From positions 1 through 44,225 of the forward strand of contig CAILIO010000305.1 in NCBI GenBank assembly GCA_903834285.1: DNA of 44,225 nt, read 5' to 3'. Position 1 is the stretch's first letter; every line of letters starts with the position of its first letter. Below are positions 8,465 to 17,078 of this stretch, in pieces. The notes under the pieces were generated by a model. It did not search any database and was not told the DNA's origin. It saw only the letters and a list, made by a program, of their open reading frames with translations. The translations under genes and the position numbers were made by a program. Source of the DNA: an uncultured Sphingomonadales bacterium. GTDB taxonomy: Bacteria; Pseudomonadota; Alphaproteobacteria; Sphingomonadales; Sphingomonadaceae.

Positions 8465-9232
8465 ATGGAAGAAACGCCTGCCACCGCGACCAATCAAGCC
8501 GCCCTCGAACGTGGCGGGCTGGAAGTCGTCTCGATCGCCAAGAGCTATGACAAGCGCGCGGTGCTGACCGATATCTCGCTCTCGGTGGGCAAGGGCGAAG
8601 TCCTCGGTCTGCTTGGCCCCAATGGCGCGGGCAAGACTACCTGCTTCTATTCGATCATGGGGCTGGTGCGGCCGGATTCAGGTCGCATCCTGCTTGATGG
8701 CGTCGATATCACCCGCCTGCCGATGTACCGCCGCGCGATCCTCGGGCTTGGCTACCTGCCACAGGAAACCTCGATTTTCCGCGGTATGACGGTCGAGCAG
8801 AACATCCTGACGGTGCTCGAACTGGTCGAGCCCGACAAGGAGACCCGCACTGCGGAGCTCAACCGGCTGCTCGACGAGTTCGGCCTTACCCGTCTGCGCA
8901 CCTCGCCCGCCATGGCGCTGTCGGGCGGTGAGCGGCGGCGCTGCGAGATTGCTCGCGCATTGGCGGCAAGCCCTTCGATCATCCTGCTCGACGAACCTTT
9001 CGCGGGCATCGACCCGCTGTCGATCAGCGACATTCGCCACCTCGTGATCGATCTGAAGAATCGCGGCATCGGCGTGCTGATCACCGATCACAACGTGCGC
9101 GAGACGCTCGATATCGTCGATCGCGCCTGCATCATCTATGGCGGGCAGGTGCTGTTTGCCGGCAGCCCCGAGGCGCTGGTGGCCGATCCCAACGTGCGCC
9201 GCCTCTATCTGGGCGAGGGTTTCACCCTATGA
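8465..9232 (+). CDS. lptB: Lipopolysaccharide export ABC transporter ATPase LptB
   Basis: LptB powers extraction of LPS from the inner membrane by LptFG. Walker A GPNGAGKTT is at 51-59, followed by a Q-loop in GYLPQETSIFRGMTVEQNI. The signature is LSGGERRRCEIARAL and Walker B is IILLDEPFAGIDP, with a switch histidine in LITDHNVRETLDI. The ETSIFR and FAGIDP sequences are typical of LptB rather than LivG-type ATPases. Length is 255 residues. rpoN follows after 44 bp, the arrangement seen in many proteobacteria. lptA and lptC, often upstream, are not here; the upstream gene is divergent. The ATG at 8465 gives an N-terminal extension of about 17 residues before the ABC domain. Confidence 0.95.
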   Translation: MEETPATATNQAALERGGLEVVSIAKSYDKRAVLTDISLSVGKGEVLGLLGPNGAGKTTCFYSIMGLVRPDSGRILLDGVDITRLPMYRRAILGLGYLPQETSIFRGMTVEQNILTVLELVEPDKETRTAELNRLLDEFGLTRLRTSPAMALSGGERRRCEIARALAASPSIILLDEPFAGIDPLSISDIRHLVIDLKNRGIGVLITDHNVRETLDIVDRACIIYGGQVLFAGSPEALVADPNVRRLYLGEGFTL

Positions 9233-9276
9233 CGGTTCCGGGCGCGATGCCGCCGCAGCCGGGAGGATAGGGGGCG

Positions 9277-10809
9277 ATGGCGATGGGTCCGCGGCTCGAC
9301 CTCCGCCAGAGCCAGTCCCTGGTCATGACGCCGCAGCTCCAGCAGGCCATCAAGCTGCTGGCGCTGTCCAACCTCGAGATCGAGGCTTTCATCGGCGAGG
9401 CGCTCGACGCCAATCCGTTGCTCGAAATGGGCGAAGCCGCACCCGAGGGCGGCATGGCCGAACCCGCGTTCGAGGGCGAGCCGGAGGCCATGCGGCGCAC
9501 GACCCTCGAATCTTCGCCCGTTGACCAGCTCGTCAGCGAAGGCCGCGCGGCGGATGACCGGCCGCTTGATATCGACGCCAGCGCGCTCGACCGGGACCGG
9601 GATACCGGCGACGGGTCGCGGACCGACTTTACCGACACGCTGGCCGATTTCGGGACGAGCGGCAGCGGCGGCGAAGGGCCGGACATCAACGAGCGCGGTG
9701 GGGATGGCGAAACGCTGGCCGAGCATCTCCACGCGCAGATCGGTGCGGTGACCTCGGACCCGGCGCTGTTGTTCGCCGCACGCTGGCTGATCGACCAGAT
9801 CGACGAGGCGGGCTATCTCACCACCACACTCGATGATGCGCTTGAAGCGCTAGGCCTGCCGATGCCGGCGATGCAGGCCGCGCTGGGGCTGGTCCAGTCG
9901 CTCGACCCGACCGGCGTCTGCGCGCGCAACCTAGCCGAATGCATCGCGCTGCAGGCGCGCGAGGCGGACCGCTATGACCCCTGCATGGCGCGGCTGATCG
10001 ACAATCTCGACCTTGTCGCGCGCGGCGAGATCGCGCGGCTCAAGCGGCTGTGCCACGTCGATGACGAGGACTTTGCCGACATGCTGCGCGAATTGCGCAG
10101 CTATGATCCCAAGCCGGGCCTGCGCTTCGGCAGTCGCCCGGCCGAAGCGGTCGTGCCCGATATCCTCGTGCAGGCGGTCACGGGCGAAGACGGCGTGCCC
10201 GGCTGGGATATCGCGCTTAATCCCGCCACTTTGCCGCGTCTCGTCGTCAACCGGCGCTATTATGTAGAGATGCGGCACGCCTGCGTGGCCAAGGACGCCA
10301 AGGCATGGCTGGGCGAGCGGTTGGCCGATGCCAACTGGCTGCTCAAGGCGCTCGATCAACGGCAGAAGACGATCCTCAAGGTGGCGGCGGAAATCGTGAA
10401 GCAGCAGGAAGGCTTCTTCCGCCTCGGCGTGGCGCACCTGAAGCCGCTGACCTTGCGCACGGTGGCCGAGGCGATAGCGATGCACGAATCGACAGTGAGC
10501 CGAGTGACCTCGAACAAGTACCTCCACTGCGCGCGCGGGACGTTCGAGCTCAAGTACTTCTTCACCTCGGGCGTCGCTTCGGCCGATGGCGAGAGTTCGG
10601 TTTCGGCCGAGGCGGTCAAGGCGGCGATCCGCCAGCTGATCGATGCCGAAGATCCCAAAGCCGTCTTGTCCGACGACACGCTGGTCGATCTGCTGAAGGC
10701 ACGCGGCTTCGACCTCGCACGGCGCACGGTCGCGAAATACCGCGAGGCCATCGGGCTCGGCAGTTCGGTGCAGCGGCGGCGGCAGAAGACGCTGGCCGGA
10801 GTGCGGTAG
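9277..10809 (+). CDS. rpoN: RNA polymerase sigma-54 factor
   Basis: Sigma-54 directs RNA polymerase to -24/-12 promoters that need AAA+ activators. The glutamine-rich activator-interaction region I opens the protein (RLDLRQSQSLVMTPQLQQAI). An acidic region II spans about 50-130, followed by the core-binding domain. The helix-turn-helix lies around TLRTVAEAIAMHESTVSRVT, and the C-terminal RpoN box is ARRTVAKYRE. Length is 510 residues, typical. GGGAGGATAGGGGGCG lies before the ATG at 9277; an ATG two codons later is also possible. No sigma-54 activator gene or obvious -24/-12 promoter was noticed in this window. Confidence 0.97.
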   Translation: MAMGPRLDLRQSQSLVMTPQLQQAIKLLALSNLEIEAFIGEALDANPLLEMGEAAPEGGMAEPAFEGEPEAMRRTTLESSPVDQLVSEGRAADDRPLDIDASALDRDRDTGDGSRTDFTDTLADFGTSGSGGEGPDINERGGDGETLAEHLHAQIGAVTSDPALLFAARWLIDQIDEAGYLTTTLDDALEALGLPMPAMQAALGLVQSLDPTGVCARNLAECIALQAREADRYDPCMARLIDNLDLVARGEIARLKRLCHVDDEDFADMLRELRSYDPKPGLRFGSRPAEAVVPDILVQAVTGEDGVPGWDIALNPATLPRLVVNRRYYVEMRHACVAKDAKAWLGERLADANWLLKALDQRQKTILKVAAEIVKQQEGFFRLGVAHLKPLTLRTVAEAIAMHESTVSRVTSNKYLHCARGTFELKYFFTSGVASADGESSVSAEAVKAAIRQLIDAEDPKAVLSDDTLVDLLKARGFDLARRTVAKYREAIGLGSSVQRRRQKTLAGVR

Positions 10810-10891
10810 GCGCCGCTTGCATGGTGCCGGTGGCAGAGGATATGCCCCGCGTGAGGGACAGCGCCGATCGCGGTGCGCAAGGGAGCATGCG

Positions 10892-11911
10892 ATGACCGAG
10901 GCCGAACCCACGCCGACCGCTGACCATGCCTATTCACCGCCCTCTCCGTCCGCTGCAAGTCCAACTTCCGCCACCCCGTCGCGCCGGGCCGGCCGCGTGG
11001 TGCTGGTGCTCGCGGCGGTTGTCGCGCTCACGGCAGGCGGTGTTGCGGTCTGGCGCGGGCAGCGCGATGCCGAGATCATCGCCATGCCGCCAGCCCCTAC
11101 CGAAAGCCAGGCCCCGTCGGTTGATGATGTAATCGCGCGGCTCGAGGCGCGGCTCAAGGCCAAGCCCGACGATGCCGAGGGCTGGCGCATGCTTGGCTGG
11201 TCCTATTTCCAGACCCAGCACTATGCGGAGGCGGCCACCGCGCTCAAGGAAGCGACCAAGCTTGACGCGACGCATGCCGAGACGTTCTCGTTCCTCGGGG
11301 AATCGCTGATGCTGGCCAGCAAGACCGAAGGCAAGATCCCTGCCGACGCGCAGGCCGCCTTCCGGAAGGCGCTCAAGCTTGATCCCAAAGATGCGCGGGC
11401 CCGCTATTTTCGCGCGGTGGCAATGGATCTTGCCGGGCAGCACCGCCGCGCTATCGATGCGTGGTTTGCCCTGCTCAAGGATATCCCGCCCGATGCGCCT
11501 TATGCCGAGGACATCCGCGCGGTGATCAAGAATGTGGGGGATCGCTACAAGATCCCCTACCAGGAGCGCCTCGCCGCTGCGCAGTTTGCCACGCCGCCGG
11601 CAGCGCCCGGCGCTATCCCCGGCCCCTCCCCTGCCGAGGTCCAGGCCGCGACGGCACTGCCCAAGGGCCAGCAGGAAGCGATGATCCGCGGCATGGTCGA
11701 CGGGCTGGAGGCGAAGCTCGCCAAGGAACCGGGCAACGCGGACAGATGGATCATGCTGATGCGCAGCCGCATGCAGCTCGGCGAACCTGCCAAGGCGGCC
11801 AAGGCGCTGGAAGGCGGCCTCGCGGCCTTCCGGAGCGATCCCGCTACCGCCCGGAAACTGCGCGAAGTGGCCGGCGCAATCGGTGTTCCGGGCGCAGCGT
11901 CCAGCCGTTAA
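10892..11911 (+). CDS. Membrane-anchored TPR protein, CcmI/CycH-like
   Basis: This 339-residue protein has a proline/serine-rich N-terminal tail, one membrane helix (VVLVLAAVVALTAGGVAVW, about 36-54) and then tetratricopeptide repeats. The first is PDDAEGWRMLGWSYFQTQHY. The C-terminal block around GQQEAMIRGMVDGLEAKLA, followed by NADRWIMLMRSRMQLG, resembles the C-terminal TPR part of CcmI/CycH, which presents apocytochrome c to the haem ligation machinery. No other ccm genes are nearby, so the cytochrome role is an inference. The ATG at 10892 is preceded by AAGGGAG; the frame is open further upstream without a better start. Confidence 0.75.
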   Translation: MTEAEPTPTADHAYSPPSPSAASPTSATPSRRAGRVVLVLAAVVALTAGGVAVWRGQRDAEIIAMPPAPTESQAPSVDDVIARLEARLKAKPDDAEGWRMLGWSYFQTQHYAEAATALKEATKLDATHAETFSFLGESLMLASKTEGKIPADAQAAFRKALKLDPKDARARYFRAVAMDLAGQHRRAIDAWFALLKDIPPDAPYAEDIRAVIKNVGDRYKIPYQERLAAAQFATPPAAPGAIPGPSPAEVQAATALPKGQQEAMIRGMVDGLEAKLAKEPGNADRWIMLMRSRMQLGEPAKAAKALEGGLAAFRSDPATARKLREVAGAIGVPGAASSR

Positions 11912-11982
11912 GGCGTTACTTATTAAAAAAGGTTTCCGCTGCGGATACGCGGCAAGGCACAAAATTCAGACCAAATAAGGGG

Positions 11983-12000
11983 TTTTATCTATTGATAAAA
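11983..12000 (+). other. AT-rich hairpin downstream of the TPR gene
   Basis: TTTTATC pairs with GATAAAA around a TATT loop, followed by AAGAGAAACC. It lies in the 262-bp AT-rich gap before ctrA. It could mark the 3' end of the upstream transcript or be part of the ctrA control region; neither is certain. Confidence 0.35.
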
Positions 12001-12078
12001 AAGAGAAACCTCCGAACCTGAAGGGAATTTCCCGCCCCACTGCCTGCGAACGGCACCGGGAGCAGCGCTTACGATAAA

Positions 12079-12111
12079 TTAACCTTTCATGTTCATTGGT
12101 CATATGGTTAA
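12079..12111. promoter_or_regulatory. Inverted TTAACC half-sites upstream of ctrA
   Basis: TTAACC (12079-12084) and GGTTAA (12106-12111) face each other 63-95 bp upstream of the ctrA start. Each matches half of the CtrA recognition sequence, but the spacing is not the canonical N7. Autoregulation of ctrA is known in Caulobacter; here it is only suggested. Confidence 0.35.
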
Positions 12112-12173
12112 TGACGGTGAAGGCGCCTGAACGGGGGCTGACGCCAACGGGAATGGCAATAAGGGGCTGATCC

Positions 12174-12875
12174 ATGCGCGTGCTGCTGATCGAGGACGAG
12201 CCGACCACGGCCAAGGCGATTGAGCTGATGCTCACGACCGAAGGTTTCAATGTCTATGCAACCGATCTCGGGGAAGAAGGCCTCGATCTCGGCAAGCTCT
12301 ATGATTACGACATCATCCTGCTCGACCTCAACCTGCCCGACATGCACGGGTACGACGTGCTCAAGAAGCTGCGCGTCGCCAAGGTGCAGACGCCGGTGCT
12401 GATCCTCTCCGGCATTGCCGAGATGGACTCCAAGGTCCGCAGCTTCGGCTTCGGTGCGGATGATTACGTGACCAAGCCGTTCCACCGCGAAGAGCTCATC
12501 GCCCGCATCCACGCCGTGGTGCGCCGCTCGAAGGGCCACTCGCAGTCGGTCATCCGCACTGGCAAGCTCTCGGTCAATCTCGATGCCAAGACGGTCGAAG
12601 TCGACAGTGCCCGTGTCCACCTGACGGGCAAGGAATACGCGATGCTCGAGCTGCTCTCGCTGCGCAAGGGCACCACGCTGACCAAGGAAATGTTCCTCAA
12701 CCATCTCTATGGCGGGATGGACGAGCCTGAACTCAAGATCATTGACGTGTTCATCTGCAAGCTGCGCAAGAAGCTGGCGCACGCCTGCGACGGCGAGAAC
12801 TACATCGAAACGGTCTGGGGCCGCGGCTATGTCCTGCGCGATCCGGACGACAAGCTGGATGTCGAAGCGGCCTGA
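12174..12875 (+). CDS. ctrA: Cell-cycle response regulator CtrA
   Basis: CtrA is the OmpR-family master regulator that controls cell division, motility and replication genes in alphaproteobacteria. The receiver domain (about 1-115) carries the acidic pair E7/D8, phosphoacceptor D51 in [12 protein letters not shown], and K101 in DDYVTKPF. The DNA-binding winged helix spans about 125-225 with [38 protein letters not shown] and a [11 protein letters not shown] ending. D51 is the same position as in Caulobacter CtrA. Length is 233 residues. The C-terminal tail DDKLDVEAA is acidic and may contribute to turnover. Cognate CckA/ChpT genes are not in the window. Confidence 0.96.
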   Translation: MRVLLIEDEPTTAKAIELMLTTEGFNVYATDLGEEGLDLGKLYDYDIILLDLNLPDMHGYDVLKKLRVAKVQTPVLILSGIAEMDSKVRSFGFGADDYVTKPFHREELIARIHAVVRRSKGHSQSVIRTGKLSVNLDAKTVEVDSARVHLTGKEYAMLELLSLRKGTTLTKEMFLNHLYGGMDEPELKIIDVFICKLRKKLAHACDGENYIETVWGRGYVLRDPDDKLDVEAA

Positions 12876-12914
12876 TCGGCCGAAAATCCCCCCGGTACTC
12901 GACCTCCTGTGCGC

Positions 12915-12943
12915 AGCGGCCCGTCAGCAATGGCGGGCCGCTT
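12915..12943 (+). terminator. Hairpin downstream of ctrA
   Basis: AGCGGCCCG (12915-12923) pairs with CGGGCCGCT (12934-12942), giving a 9-bp GC-rich stem with a 10-base loop followed by TTGCGTT. It lies 40 bp after the ctrA stop, so a rho-independent-like terminator is likely, though the T-tract is poor. Confidence 0.6.
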
Positions 12944-13085
12944 GCGTTGGGAAGGCGCTCAGCTCACCCGGCGGAAGGTGTTGGTCTCCGGCCGGGGCCT
13001 GGCCGGCGGGTGATCACATGCCCCAGCGGGGCTTCGTTCCAAATTTCTTGTCTGCTGCGCCCGCAAGGCATAGCGGGCCTTATCG

Positions 13086-15398
13086 ATGAGAGGGCCGCGC
13101 ACCAGATACTTTGGCGGATGCCTTGCCGTTGCCGCCTTGCCGGCGTGCAGCCTGCCCGGTGCCGCGTTCGCGCAGGACGCGGAACAGCTGATTCTCGTCA
13201 CCGCGCCGGGCGCCGGGGTGGACAGCGACGACGCGCTTGCCCTTTCGCGCCAAGACCTGGCGCGCGGCGGCAGGCCCGACCTTATCGGCGCGCTGACCCG
13301 CCAACTGCCTGGCGTCACCTTGCAGGATGCACAGGGCAATCCCTGGCAGCCGGTGCTGGTCTATCGCGGGCAGACGGCCTCGGGCGCGCAGGGGCAGGCG
13401 CAGGGCCTTGCCGCCTATCTCGATGGCGCGCGGTTCAATTTGCCCTTCGGCGATACCGTCTCGCTCGATTTGCTGCCCGATGCGGCGCTGCGCACGGTGG
13501 AACTGGTCGATTCAAGCCCGGTCTACGGTCTCAATGCGCTGGGCGGCGCGCTCCTGCTGGAAACCGCGACCGGCCGCAGCGAGCCGGGCGTGACCGGCAG
13601 CGCCTCGCTCGGCGCTTATGGGGCGCATGACGTGAGCTTGGCGGCAGGCGGCGCGGCGGGGCGGTGGAGCTTGTTCGCCGCCGTGCAATCGCGCGGCGAG
13701 ACCGGCTGGCGCGATTTCAGCTCCTCGCGCCTTGCCAGCGGCTATGCCGACCTCGGTTATGACGGCATGACGGCCGGGCTTCACGGCAAGCTGATCCTCG
13801 CCAGCACCGGGCTCAGCGGCAATGGCGCTGCGCCCGAGGACCTGCTGGCCGTTCGGCGCGCGGCGGTATTCACGCATCCCGACCGGACCGAGAACCGCTT
13901 TGCGCGTGTCAGCCTCCACCCATGGGCCGATCTCGCGCCAACTACGCGGCTGCAGGCGGCCTTGTATGCACAGTGGCAGACCAGCCGCGCGCGCAACGGC
14001 GATGCGGCCGATATCGCGCCCTGCGAGGACGCACCGGGGTCGCTCTGCCTTGAAGCCGGCTCCAAGGTTGAAGCGCTGACCGACCGGCTGGGCCGCCCGA
14101 TCCCTGCGCTGGCGGGTGATCCGGTCTATGCGGTGCTCAACCGCGGCGAGTTGCAGTCGCGCGCGTATGGCCTGCTCGCGCAGATCACTGACCGGAGGCC
14201 CCTGCTGGGCGGCTCCAACGTGCTGACGATCGGCACCAGCCTTGATTACGGGCGCAGCGCCTTTGCCGCAACAACCGCGCTCGGCATGCTCGATGATACG
14301 CGCGGGGTGCAGCCGGCCGGCCCCGAGATCGCGCAGGCGGACAATGCGATCGCGCCGGTCTCTGTCGTCGCGCGCAATTTCTACGCGGGGTTCTTCGCGG
14401 CGGAAACGCTGCCGCTGGGACCGCGCCTGCGCCTCGAAGCAGGGCTGCGGTACAACTACGCCGCGATCCGGCTCGACGACCGAATCGGGGCGGCGCTCAA
14501 CGGGCGGCACAGCTTCACCCGGCTCAATCCCGGCCTCGAACTCGATTGGGATGCCACCCCCGGTCTGTCGCTGCGCGCGGGCTATGCCGAGACCAACCGC
14601 GCGCCGACACCGGCGGAGCTTTCCTGCGCCGATCCGGGGGCACCGTGCAGCCTTGCCAATTTCTTCGTTGCCGATCCGCCGCTGCGGCAAGTCGTGGCGC
14701 GCACGTGGGAACTGGGCGCATCCGGCAAGGCCGCGGCGGGCGGCTGGCGGATGACATGGCTCGCCTCGATCTACCGCGCCGACAGCCGCGACGAGATTCG
14801 CCGTGTCGCCTCGGGGGTGCGCGGCCGCGCCTACTTCCAGAACCTCGGCAATGCGCGGCGGCAAGGCATCGAGCTGTCGCTCCATGCCGAGCGCGGCAGC
14901 CTCACGGTGGGCGTGACTTACACTTTTAGCGATGCAACCAACCGTTCGCTCGTGCATATTGCCAGCCCCGGCAATCCGGCAGCGGATCAGGACGGGGCGA
15001 TCACGGTGCGGCCCGGCGACCGGCTGCCCGGCGTGCCGCGCCACAGCGCCAATCTCAATCTGGACTATGCCGGCAAGGCGGGGTCTTGGCGGCGCTTCAG
15101 TCTTGGCGGCACGCTGTCGGCGCGGTCGGGTCAGGTGCTGCTAGGCGATGAATCGAACCGCGCGCTTCTGGTCCCGGGCTATATGCTGGTCGATGTGCGC
15201 GCGGGCATTGAACTCGTGCGCGAGTTCGTGCTGTTCGGTGAGGTGCGCAACCTGTTCGACCGCGCGCACGCCACGTTCGGCACCTTCGGCCAAATCGGCT
15301 CGGTGCCGGTTGCCGAAGCCCCCGGCGCGTCCTCGCCGCGCTTTCTCGGGCCCGGCGCGCCGCGCCGCTGGACGATCGGGATCAGGCGTGGGTTCTGA
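13086..15398 (+). CDS. TonB-dependent outer membrane receptor
   Basis: This 770-residue protein has a signal peptide ending near GAAFA-Q, an N-terminal plug domain (about 45-160, with LTRQLPGVTLQD and DSSPVYGLNALGGALLLET), and a long beta-barrel. The barrel ends in RRWTIGIRRGF with a C-terminal phenylalanine, as expected for BAM-dependent insertion. The block GEVRNLFDRAHATFGTFG near the end is typical of TonB receptors. A short cysteine-bearing loop (ELSCADPGAPCS) resembles extracellular loops of sphingomonad receptors. The ligand cannot be told from the sequence; no transporter, sigma/anti-sigma pair or metabolic genes accompany it. I see no convincing riboswitch or Fur box upstream. Confidence 0.9.
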   Translation: MRGPRTRYFGGCLAVAALPACSLPGAAFAQDAEQLILVTAPGAGVDSDDALALSRQDLARGGRPDLIGALTRQLPGVTLQDAQGNPWQPVLVYRGQTASGAQGQAQGLAAYLDGARFNLPFGDTVSLDLLPDAALRTVELVDSSPVYGLNALGGALLLETATGRSEPGVTGSASLGAYGAHDVSLAAGGAAGRWSLFAAVQSRGETGWRDFSSSRLASGYADLGYDGMTAGLHGKLILASTGLSGNGAAPEDLLAVRRAAVFTHPDRTENRFARVSLHPWADLAPTTRLQAALYAQWQTSRARNGDAADIAPCEDAPGSLCLEAGSKVEALTDRLGRPIPALAGDPVYAVLNRGELQSRAYGLLAQITDRRPLLGGSNVLTIGTSLDYGRSAFAATTALGMLDDTRGVQPAGPEIAQADNAIAPVSVVARNFYAGFFAAETLPLGPRLRLEAGLRYNYAAIRLDDRIGAALNGRHSFTRLNPGLELDWDATPGLSLRAGYAETNRAPTPAELSCADPGAPCSLANFFVADPPLRQVVARTWELGASGKAAAGGWRMTWLASIYRADSRDEIRRVASGVRGRAYFQNLGNARRQGIELSLHAERGSLTVGVTYTFSDATNRSLVHIASPGNPAADQDGAITVRPGDRLPGVPRHSANLNLDYAGKAGSWRRFSLGGTLSARSGQVLLGDESNRALLVPGYMLVDVRAGIELVREFVLFGEVRNLFDRAHATFGTFGQIGSVPVAEAPGASSPRFLGPGAPRRWTIGIRRGF

Positions 15399-15444
15399 TC
15401 CCGGCCATTGACCGCAAATCGCAGCGCTGCCACAGGCGCGCACC

Positions 15445-16173
15445 ATGACCGCGCACAAGCCGGGCGATCCGCTCACCATCAACCGCCTCTATGGCCGCGC
15501 CAAGGGCAAGCCACTGCGTGCGGGCCAGCAGGCGCTGATCGACACCCTGCTGCCGCAGATCGCATTGCCTGGTGAAGGGCCGGTGACGGCGCAGGTGCTG
15601 TTCGGCCGGGATTGCCCGCTCCATTTCGAGATCGGCTTCGGCGGCGGCGAGCATATGGCGGGGCGCGCGGACATGCTGCCCGATCATGGCTTTATCGGCG
15701 CAGAGCCCTTCCTCAACGGCGTGGCGCAGGCGCTGGTGCATGTCGACGGCGGGCGCGGCTCTGACGGCACGGCCACCGGCATTCCGATCCGCAACGTACG
15801 CATCCACCATGGCGATGCGCTCGAAGTGCTGGCACGCGTGCCCGATGCGGCGCTGTCGTTCGTCTATCTGCTCCACCCCGATCCCTGGCCCAAGGCGCGC
15901 CACGCCAAGCGGCGCATGATGAACGACGGGCCCGTGGACCTCATCGCGCAAAAGCTGAAGCCGGGCGGCGAATTCCGCTTCGGCACCGATCACCCCGTCT
16001 ATCTGCGCCACGCGCTGATGATCATGCGCAGCCATACCCACCAGTTTGACTGGCTGGCGCAGACCCCCGGTGATTTCCAGAAGCGCCCCGGCGGCTGGCC
16101 CGAGACCCGCTACGAGGCAAAGGCACGCGCGCAGGGGCACGAGGTGTGGTACTTCCGCTACCGCCGCCGCTGA
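15445..16173 (+). CDS. trmB: tRNA (guanine-N7-)-methyltransferase
   Basis: TrmB uses SAM to make m7G46 in the variable loop of tRNAs. The SAM-binding motif is HFEIGFGGGEH, followed by FIGAEPF. The catalytic and tRNA-binding block LLHPDPWPKARHAKRRMM and the C-terminal TRYEAKARAQG are the family's diagnostic motifs. Length is 242 residues, normal. It starts 46 bp after the TonB receptor stop, so it may be co-transcribed. The insertion DGGRGSDGTATGIPIRN in the middle of the fold is unusual but keeps the frame. Confidence 0.95.
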   Translation: MTAHKPGDPLTINRLYGRAKGKPLRAGQQALIDTLLPQIALPGEGPVTAQVLFGRDCPLHFEIGFGGGEHMAGRADMLPDHGFIGAEPFLNGVAQALVHVDGGRGSDGTATGIPIRNVRIHHGDALEVLARVPDAALSFVYLLHPDPWPKARHAKRRMMNDGPVDLIAQKLKPGGEFRFGTDHPVYLRHALMIMRSHTHQFDWLAQTPGDFQKRPGGWPETRYEAKARAQGHEVWYFRYRRR

Positions 16174-16288
16174 CGGTTCAGGCGGCGGCATGTGCGCGCT
16201 TGGCACCGCCGACCCGCCCACCAGCAGTCTATCCGCGATGTCTTGCAAAGCCTTGCCTCGATCGCCCGGCATAGATCGCATTAACCAA

Positions 16289-16304
16289 TTAAGCACTTCC
16301 TAAC
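16289..16304 (+). promoter_or_regulatory. CtrA-like binding site upstream of the 16379 gene
   Basis: TTAA-GCACTTC-CTAAC is a one-mismatch version of the CtrA consensus TTAA-N7-TTAAC. A further TTAACC half-site (16281-16286) lies immediately upstream. The site is 75-90 bp ahead of the next start codon, a usual place for CtrA control. Confidence 0.5.
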
Positions 16305-16378
16305 CAAGGAGGCTTAGCTTCAGCCTCAACGCCGGACAGGAGCGGTTTTTCCGGCAAGGAAAGCGAAGCGAGGGGCTC

Positions 16379-16927
16379 ATGGCCAAGACCAAGACAGCGC
16401 AGTCTGTTCTGACCGAGATGCGTGAATTTGCGGGATTCTCACCGTGCGAGCAGCGCTATATCCGGCGCAGCCTCGATGTCGGTCTCGCCCGCCACGATGC
16501 CTTTCGCCGCTGGGCGCGAGGCCCTGCCGAAGCGGCCTCGATCCGTACGCAATATGTGATGTACCAGGATCTCAAGCTGCTGCGCGGCCTGCTGAAAAAC
16601 GAAGTCGATGGCGGTGAAAGCGCCGGCCTCGAGGACCTCGAAGCCGTGATGGGCCCGCTCCTGCGCGTCACCACGTTCGATCTGGCGCAAGGCCGCATCG
16701 AAAGCTTCTCGGCCTACCGCTTCCTGTATGAACGGCTGATCGGTGCGGAAGTGCGCCCCTGGCTGCCCGGCGCGTTTTGCGGGGCTGCTGCGCTGCCGCA
16801 TATTCGCCCGGACCGCCGCAAGGAACTGCTCCAGTCGATCAGCGAAGCGGCTGCGACGGCGCCCGCCTGGTCGATGACAGCACCGCGCTTCTTCCCCGAA
16901 TACGTCGAAATGGAAGAAGCGGCCTGA
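16379..16927 (+). CDS. Conserved hypothetical protein, possibly in the CtrA regulon
   Basis: I do not recognise a named family for this 182-residue soluble protein. It is rich in aromatic and arginine residues (CEQRYIRRSLDVG, YVMYQDLKLLRGLL, AYRFLYERLIG) with mostly alpha-helical character. No signal peptide or membrane segment is visible. A short acidic C-terminus (EYVEMEEAA) follows SMTAPRFFP. The ATG at 16379 is supported by the GAGGGG stretch a few bases upstream. It is a single gene between trmB and a converging helicase gene, with a CtrA-like site upstream, so a cell-cycle related role is possible but unproven. Confidence 0.7.
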   Translation: MAKTKTAQSVLTEMREFAGFSPCEQRYIRRSLDVGLARHDAFRRWARGPAEAASIRTQYVMYQDLKLLRGLLKNEVDGGESAGLEDLEAVMGPLLRVTTFDLAQGRIESFSAYRFLYERLIGAEVRPWLPGAFCGAAALPHIRPDRRKELLQSISEAAATAPAWSMTAPRFFPEYVEMEEAA

Positions 16928-16958
16928 GGGGCCTCGTCCGCGCCACACGGATACATGC

Positions 16959-17023
16959 GTCATTGCGATCGTAGCGAAGCAATCCAGAGCCGCTCTGGAT
17001 TGCTTCGTTACGATCGCAATGAC
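16959..17023. repeat. 65-bp near-perfect palindrome between convergent genes
   Basis: The left arm begins GTCATTGCGATCGTAGCG and the right arm ends CGTTACGATCGCAATGAC. The arms are complementary over about 32 bp, apart from one mismatch (G opposite T) and a single central base. The arm sequence resembles a palindromic intergenic repeat I have seen in many proteobacterial genomes. It sits 32 bp after the 16379 gene and 56 bp from the helicase stop, where it can act as a bidirectional terminator. Confidence 0.85.
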
Positions 17024-17078
17024 GATGGAAATTTCTCTGGCGGTCATGGGCCCTAGCCCTTGACCGCCGCAGGCAGCC

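Noticed and set aside
12944..13085. Possible cobalamin riboswitch before the TonB receptor
   Set aside because: A GGAGACC-like string occurs only on the minus strand and the rest of the conserved B12-box and core is not present.
13512..15044. 510-codon minus-strand open frame within the TonB receptor
   Set aside because: Antisense shadow in GC-rich sequence; the plus-strand receptor is continuous and complete.
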